From the NCBI GenBank assembly GCA_017545365.1, contig JAFWOP010000005.1, positions 1 to 64,000 of the forward strand: a stretch of DNA of 64,000 nucleotides, read 5' to 3'. Positions 59,653 through 64,000 of this stretch are shown piece after piece. Numbering within the stretch: the stretch's first letter is position 1; each line of letters opens with the position of its first letter. Under the pieces are notes generated by a model. The model ran no database searches, was not told the DNA's origin, and saw only the letters and a program-made list of their open reading frames with translations. Both the position numbers and the translations under genes were made by a program. This DNA comes from Bacteroidales bacterium (GTDB taxonomy: Bacteria; Bacteroidota; Bacteroidia; Bacteroidales; P3).

Positions 59653-59731
59653 TAAAGTTTAGTTGGTATGTATGAAGTGGGGGGTCTGCAAACGACTCTC
59701 CATTTCATTTTTTGTTCCCATTCAGAGGTGC

Positions 59732-60601
59732 TCAGAGTGTTCTGGAAGGATATTTCTTGAGCCAGGTGAGTTGTTTTTTGGCATAGTGCCAGGTATTGAG
59801 GCGGATGGCATCGGTCACCTGCTGACGCTGTTCCCGGCTTAAAGGACGGGGGCTTTGTCCTTTTTCCCAAAGGGTGAAGAACTCCTTGTACCCTACAGTG
59901 TTGAGCGGCGTGAGGCGGCGTAGGGGGTAAAGTTTCTGGGCTTCCTCTTCTAATCCGCTGTCCATCATCATGTCCACCCTACGGTTGATGCGCTGGCGCA
60001 GTTCGTCGCGGCTGCGTTCGATGATGGTGGTCTCGATGGTGAAGGGCCGGGGCTTGTGGGGCTGGCGGATGAGCTGGCTGTAGGGCTTTCCTGCTGTCAG
60101 ACAGACCTCTAAGGCACGTTGGATGCGCACGCCGTTGGCCAAGTCTACTTGGGCGTAGTAGTCGGGGTCGAGCTGCTTGAGCATCAGCCGCAGACTTTCC
60201 ACCCCTTCGGTCCTTAGTTTCTGCTGTAGCTCGGCCCTTAGTTGGGGTGCGGGGTCGGGGAGAACCGAGATGCCGCGGCAGAGTGCTTCGATGTATAGCC
60301 CGCTGCCACCCACAGCGATGACGGTGTCGTGCCGTTGGAATAGGGTGTCCAGCTTCCTAAGGGCTTCCTGTTCGTAAGAGAAGACGTTGAAGGGCTCTTC
60401 TACCGAGCGGCAGGCAATGAAATGGTGTGGGGCGGCGGCCAGCTCTTCGGGCGAAGGACGGGCAACCCCTATGTCCAGCTCGGAATAGAACTGGCGCGAG
60501 TCGCACGACACAATCTCTGTCTTCAGCTCTTGGGCGAGCCTGATGGCGTGTGCGGTCTTGCCTGATGCCGTGGGGCCGAGTATGAGGATGAGTCTGCTGA
60601 T
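59732..60601 (-). CDS. miaA: tRNA dimethylallyltransferase, no canonical start codon
   Basis: MiaA adds the isopentenyl group to A37 of tRNAs reading UNN codons. Motifs are the P-loop LILGPTASGKT, IVSCDSRQFYSELDIGVARP, VAVGGSGLYIEALCRGI and GVRIQRALEVCLTAGKP. The P-loop lies upstream of the first GTG (60511); a protein from there would lack it. Going up, codons read ATA, ATC, CTC, AGA, AGC, ATC, with no ATG, GTG or TTG before the TAA of the preceding gene (60620-60622), which is in the same frame. ATC at 60599-60601 fits homologues (M-S-R-L-I-L). So it may start at AUC or be made by read-through, or be non-functional. Confidence 0.85.
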   Translation of the reverse strand: MSRLILILGPTASGKTAHAIRLAQELKTEIVSCDSRQFYSELDIGVARPSPEELAAAPHHFIACRSVEEPFNVFSYEQEALRKLDTLFQRHDTVIAVGGSGLYIEALCRGISVLPDPAPQLRAELQQKLRTEGVESLRLMLKQLDPDYYAQVDLANGVRIQRALEVCLTAGKPYSQLIRQPHKPRPFTIETTIIERSRDELRQRINRRVDMMMDSGLEEEAQKLYPLRRLTPLNTVGYKEFFTLWEKGQSPRPLSREQRQQVTDAIRLNTWHYAKKQLTWLKKYPSRTL

Positions 60602-60619
60602 GGCTGAAGTGATTGACGG

Positions 60620-62044
60620 TTATTGTTCGATGGGTTGGTAACCCAGTTCAGCTCCTTTGTCGAGCATCATCTGCCAGGCGGCCTCGCGCTCGTTGGGTAT
60701 GATGCCGTCTAAGATGGCGTTCTTGATGGTGTCTTTGATGACTCCGATGTCGTAGCAGGGGGGGATGCCGAATGTCTTCATGATGTCTTCTCCGCTCACG
60801 GGCGGCTGGAAGTTGCGTATGCGGTCTTTTTCTTCCAGTTCGACCAGCTTTTGCCGTACGATTTGGAAGTTGTTCATATACCGGCGCACTTTCTCTTCGT
60901 TCTTGCTGGTGATGTCGGCCTCGCAAAGGGTCATCAGGTCTTCGATGTCGTCACCGGCATCGAAGAGGAGTCGACGTACGGCCGAGTCGGTCACCTCGTC
61001 TTCAGCCAGTATGATGGGGCGGAGGTGCAGAAGAACCAGCTTTTCGACATACTTCATCTTGTTGTCAAGCGGCAGCCTTAGGCGGGAGAATATCTTCTTC
61101 ACCATCTTGCTGCCCTTCACTTCGTGGCCATGGAAGGTCCAGCCCAGTTTTTCGTCGTAGCGTTTCGTGGCAGGCTTGCCGATGTCGTGCAGCAGTGCTG
61201 CCCAGCGGAGCCAGAGGTTGTCGCTCTTGGCCGCCACATGGTCCAAGACGGTGAGGGTGTGGTAGAAGTTGTCCTTGTGTGCGCGCTGCCCCACCGTCTC
61301 CACGCCCTTGAGGGCGCTGAGTTCGGGGAAGATGATGCGCAGGAGTCCTGACTTTTCCAGCAGGCGGAAGCCCACCGACGGGGTAGGGGAGAGGATTATC
61401 TTGTTGAGCTCGGTGGTGATACGTTCGATGGAGACGATATGTATGCGCTCCACATTGCGTTGGATGGCGTCGAAGGTGGAGTTTTGGATATAGAAGCCCA
61501 GCTGCGATGCAAATCGGATGGCGCGCATCATGCGCAGCGGGTCGTCGCTGAAGGTGATGTCGGGGTCGAGAGGTGTGCGTATGATGCCGTTGTTCAGGTC
61601 TTGGATGCCGCCAAAGGGGTCAACCAGATTGCCATAGGTGTCGTGGTTCAGCGATACTGCCATGGCGTTGATGGTGAAGTCGCGGCGATTTTGGTCGTCC
61701 TCCAAGGTGCCGTTTTCCACAATGGGTTTCCGGCTGTCGCGCCTGTAGCTCTCCCTTCGGGCCCCCACAAACTCTATCTGCCAGTTGATGTCGTTGTGGT
61801 GATAGACAAAGGAGGCGGTGCCGAAGTTTTTGAATACCGTCACTTCGATGTTGGGATTGATGGAGCGGGCGGCAGCACGTGCCAGGTCGATGCCGTTCCC
61901 CACGCATACGATGTCGATGTCGGTGCAGTGGCGTTGCAGGAAGTAGTCGCGCACCACCCCCCCCACGGCATAGGCCTGCACGCCCATGGCATCGGCAGCG
62001 TCCCCCACAATCTTGTATATCGGGTTATCTAGTAGTATTGCCAA
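60620..62044 (-). CDS. cca: tRNA nucleotidyltransferase/poly(A) polymerase family with HD domain (CCA-adding enzyme)
   Basis: This 474-residue protein has the class II nucleotidyltransferase head (YAVGGVVRDYFLQRHCTDID, IVCVGNGIDLA), with the DxD metal residues in TDIDIV. RRDFTINAMAVSLNHDTYGN and DPLRMMRAIRFASQLGFYIQ follow, then an HD domain (LRWAALLHDIGKPATKRYDE) with a Lys-rich segment. This matches CCA-adding enzymes; the tRNA-Met in this window does not encode CCA, which agrees. The start is TTG at 62044. The stop is followed in frame by miaA. Confidence 0.9.
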   Translation of the reverse strand: MAILLDNPIYKIVGDAADAMGVQAYAVGGVVRDYFLQRHCTDIDIVCVGNGIDLARAAARSINPNIEVTVFKNFGTASFVYHHNDINWQIEFVGARRESYRRDSRKPIVENGTLEDDQNRRDFTINAMAVSLNHDTYGNLVDPFGGIQDLNNGIIRTPLDPDITFSDDPLRMMRAIRFASQLGFYIQNSTFDAIQRNVERIHIVSIERITTELNKIILSPTPSVGFRLLEKSGLLRIIFPELSALKGVETVGQRAHKDNFYHTLTVLDHVAAKSDNLWLRWAALLHDIGKPATKRYDEKLGWTFHGHEVKGSKMVKKIFSRLRLPLDNKMKYVEKLVLLHLRPIILAEDEVTDSAVRRLLFDAGDDIEDLMTLCEADITSKNEEKVRRYMNNFQIVRQKLVELEEKDRIRNFQPPVSGEDIMKTFGIPPCYDIGVIKDTIKNAILDGIIPNEREAAWQMMLDKGAELGYQPIEQ

Positions 62045-62088
62045 TTCTGTGTTTTCTAGAGTTCTGTCTGCTGGAGTGTTGTCTGGGT

Positions 62089-62790
62089 CTATTTGCTGTA
62101 GTCGATGGTGTTGCTCAGCTCTCCTGTTTCATCGTAGAATTCCCATATGCCCACGCGCTTGCCTTGCTCGTAATTGCCTTGGTAATAAGGTATACCGTTT
62201 TCGCGGTAGACGATGTAGGGGCCGTCTTCCAAGCCGTTTACGAAGTTGGCTTCCACTTGGGGATGGCCGTTGGGGAAATAGAAGAACACCTTGCCGGAAC
62301 GAGCCTCGTTTACCAGCCGTTCGGTGCTGCGGACGGTGTAGTTGCTGTAGAACTGAATCACGTCTTTGTTCTTTCCCGAGCAGAAGACCACAGTGCTGGG
62401 GGTGCCGAACATGCCCAGGTCGGTGACATACACCGAGTCGAGTTTCCCGTCATAATAGGCGCCGCCGTTGCGGTTATAGAAGGTCCAGTTGCTTCCAAAG
62501 TCGTGTTTCTTAGAGAAATCGGCTGTGGCAAAGAGCTGCCCGTTGTCGAAGTAGTAGTTCCAGGTGCCGTCGGGTTCTTCGGGCTTGCCGGAGAAGTGTT
62601 TCTCAAACTGTAATTGCCCGCTCTCGTAATACATGCGTTCGCCCACACGGGTGGGGTCGTTCTTGCTGCCTTTGAGCAGGAACACCAGCATGGGGTTGCC
62701 GTTGGGATAGTTCTGTATCACCTCTTCTCTCACATGGCTACAGGAGGCGAGGAGGGTGATGGCGAGGAGTATGATGGGTATCTTTTTCAT
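62089..62790 (-). CDS. Lipoprotein with YwqK/MORN-like repeats
   Basis: This 233-residue protein has a lipobox (LAITLLASCSH, Cys at about 17) and repeats of the toxin-antitoxin YwqK type, i.e. MORN-like strands with the pattern Y-x-N/S-G-x-x-x. Examples are VIQNYPNGNPMLVFL, MYYESGQLQFEKHFSG, WNYYFDNGQLFATADF, FFYFPNGHPQVEANFVNG and YIVYRENGIPYYQGNYEQGK. Such repeats form a beta-solenoid-like sheet; the role is unclear, and a link to a toxin is not visible here. It lies 17 bp after der. Confidence 0.82.
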   Translation of the reverse strand: MKKIPIILLAITLLASCSHVREEVIQNYPNGNPMLVFLLKGSKNDPTRVGERMYYESGQLQFEKHFSGKPEEPDGTWNYYFDNGQLFATADFSKKHDFGSNWTFYNRNGGAYYDGKLDSVYVTDLGMFGTPSTVVFCSGKNKDVIQFYSNYTVRSTERLVNEARSGKVFFYFPNGHPQVEANFVNGLEDGPYIVYRENGIPYYQGNYEQGKRVGIWEFYDETGELSNTIDYSK

Positions 62791-62807
62791 TTTATTCTAG
62801 GGTTTTA

Positions 62808-64000
62808 TTATTTGGCACGGAAATAAATAGACATCGGCACGCCGTGGAAGTCCCACAGCTCCCGCATACGGTTCTCGACAAAGCGGCGGTAGGGGTCGCG
62901 GATGTATTGCGGGAGGTTGCAGAAGAACACAAACTGGGGGTAGTGAGTGGGAAGCTGGGTGATATATTTGATTTTTACCCATTTGCCTTTGACCGATGGG
63001 GGCGGGTTCTGCTCCTTGACGATGGGCAGGAGCGTGTCGTTCAGCTCGCTGGTCGAGATGCGGCGGCTCCGAGCCTCATACACCTGCTTGGCGGTCTCAA
63101 GCACCTTGAAGATGCGCTGCTTGTTAAGCACGCTGGTAAAGATGATGGGCACATCGTCGAAGGGGGCTATGCGGCTGCGTATCAGGTCTTCGAACTTCTT
63201 GTGGGTGTGTGTGTCTTTTTCTATCAGGTCCCATTTGTTGACCACCACCACCACGCCCTTGTTGTTGCGCTGTATGAGCGAGAAGATGTTGAGGTCTTGC
63301 TGCTCAATGCCTTGGCTGGCGTCGAGCATAAGGATGCAGACATCGCTGTTCTCGATGGCGCGGATGCTCCGCATGACGGAGTAAAACTCCAGGTCTTCGT
63401 TCACCTTCGACTTCTTTCGCAGTCCGGCAGTGTCCACGAAGTTGAAGTCGAATCCGAACATGTTGTACCGTGTGTAGATGCTGTCGCGGGTCGTTCCGGC
63501 GATGGGGGTGACGATGTTGCGCTCCTCGCCGGTGATGAAGTTGATGAACGAGCTTTTCCCCACATTGGGGCGGCCCACCACGGCGATGCGGGGCAGCCCG
63601 TCCGAATCGTCGTCGTCGCCTTCGTCAAAGTCAGCCACCACGGCGTCCAGCAGGTCGCCGGTGCCGCTTCCGCTGACGCCAGCAATGGGGATGGGGTCGC
63701 CCAGCCCTAGCGCGTAGAATTCCGACAGTCCCTCCATCTCCTTGGGGTTGTCCACCTTGTTGGCTACCAGGAACACCTTCTTTTTGCATCGGCGGAGCAG
63801 GTCAGCCACATCTTCGTCCATGGGGGTCAGGCCTTCGCGCACATCCACAAGGAAAAGAATGACATCGGCCTCATCGATGGCCAGCTGCACCTGCTTGCGT
63901 ATTTCTATTTCAAACTCGTCTTCCCCTCCGACGACATATCCGCCAGTGTCGATGATGGAGAAACGTTTGCCGTTCCAGTCCGACTTGCCGTATTGCCTGT
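62808..64000 (-). CDS. der: Ribosome-associated GTPase Der (EngA), N-terminus outside window
   Basis: Der is a double GTPase needed for 50S ribosome assembly. The frame is open to the window edge, so the first G-domain P-loop is not included. The G1 remainder shows [20 protein letters not shown] and ANKVDNPKE. The second G domain has [57 protein letters not shown] and [12 protein letters not shown]. The C-terminal KH-like domain ends in PMSIYFRAK. The first GTG inside the window (63890) is a Val in KQVQLAIDE, not the start. Confidence 0.95.
   Translation of the reverse strand, partial: RQYGKSDWNGKRFSIIDTGGYVVGGEDEFEIEIRKQVQLAIDEADVILFLVDVREGLTPMDEDVADLLRRCKKKVFLVANKVDNPKEMEGLSEFYALGLGDPIPIAGVSGSGTGDLLDAVVADFDEGDDDDSDGLPRIAVVGRPNVGKSSFINFITGEERNIVTPIAGTTRDSIYTRYNMFGFDFNFVDTAGLRKKSKVNEDLEFYSVMRSIRAIENSDVCILMLDASQGIEQQDLNIFSLIQRNNKGVVVVVNKWDLIEKDTHTHKKFEDLIRSRIAPFDDVPIIFTSVLNKQRIFKVLETAKQVYEARSRRISTSELNDTLLPIVKEQNPPPSVKGKWVKIKYITQLPTHYPQFVFFCNLPQYIRDPYRRFVENRMRELWDFHGVPMSIYFRAK

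Overview
The window looks like chromosomal DNA from an anaerobic member of the Bacteroidales (Bacteroidota). Four kinds of evidence support this. Promoters match the Bacteroidota type (TTTG, about 19 nt, TAnnTTTG) upstream of several genes. Three large secreted proteins end in a gliding/type IX secretion (T9SS) C-terminal domain. There is an Rnf locus in the order B-C-D-G-E. A small peptide of a kind I associate with Bacteroidales is also present. Purine-rich Shine-Dalgarno sequences are inconspicuous. I cannot name genus or species.

Layout. 1-2040: end of an ISAs1-type insertion sequence, then a HEPN/nucleotidyltransferase pair between two 170-bp direct repeats, then an unlisted 57-residue peptide gene. 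2028-5802: DUF456 protein, GNAT-HD fusion, release factor 2, ZIP transporter and the SRP RNA gene. 6005-15016: housekeeping run on the minus strand (topA, a glycosyltransferase fusion, an outer-membrane barrel, coaD, recG, a GNAT, mltG). 15175-23706: TPR protein, a possible small RNA, and a tetR-tolC-MFP-RND-PII-like efflux operon. 23828-30060: yajC, a split chromate transporter, then dnaG, a sigma-54 activator and aroA. 30384-30747: a hairpin-rich, non-autonomous element with ISAs1-like ends. 30766-39120: four-gene T9SS cargo operon. 39252-43910: Rnf operon without rnfA. 44555-48672: universal stress protein, SPOR protein, a third T9SS cargo protein and tRNA-Met. 48750-54682: meaB, hemW, anmK and an SGNH/MBOAT acyl-transfer pair. 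54823-58380: ridA, acyl-CoA dehydrogenase, etfB, etfA. 58691-64000: nagB, miaA, tRNA nucleotidyltransferase, a YwqK-like lipoprotein and the start-truncated der.

How the genes fit together. The acyl-CoA dehydrogenase/EtfAB set and the Rnf pump suggest a fermentative cell that couples flavin-based redox chemistry to an ion gradient. MeaB points to a B12-dependent mutase elsewhere in the genome. Two separate loci pair a tandem universal-stress protein with T9SS cargo.

Main points for follow-up: (i) recG and miaA have conserved N-termini reaching upstream of any ATG, GTG or TTG, in the same frame as the preceding gene and directly after its stop codon; (ii) the MITE-like element whose ends match the ISAs1 end in this window; (iii) near-leaderless promoters at dnaG and the MBOAT gene; (iv) no rnfA beside the rnf genes; (v) CTAG-rich short-period spacers between co-directional genes; (vi) a possible roughly 96-nt small RNA near 16.7 kb.
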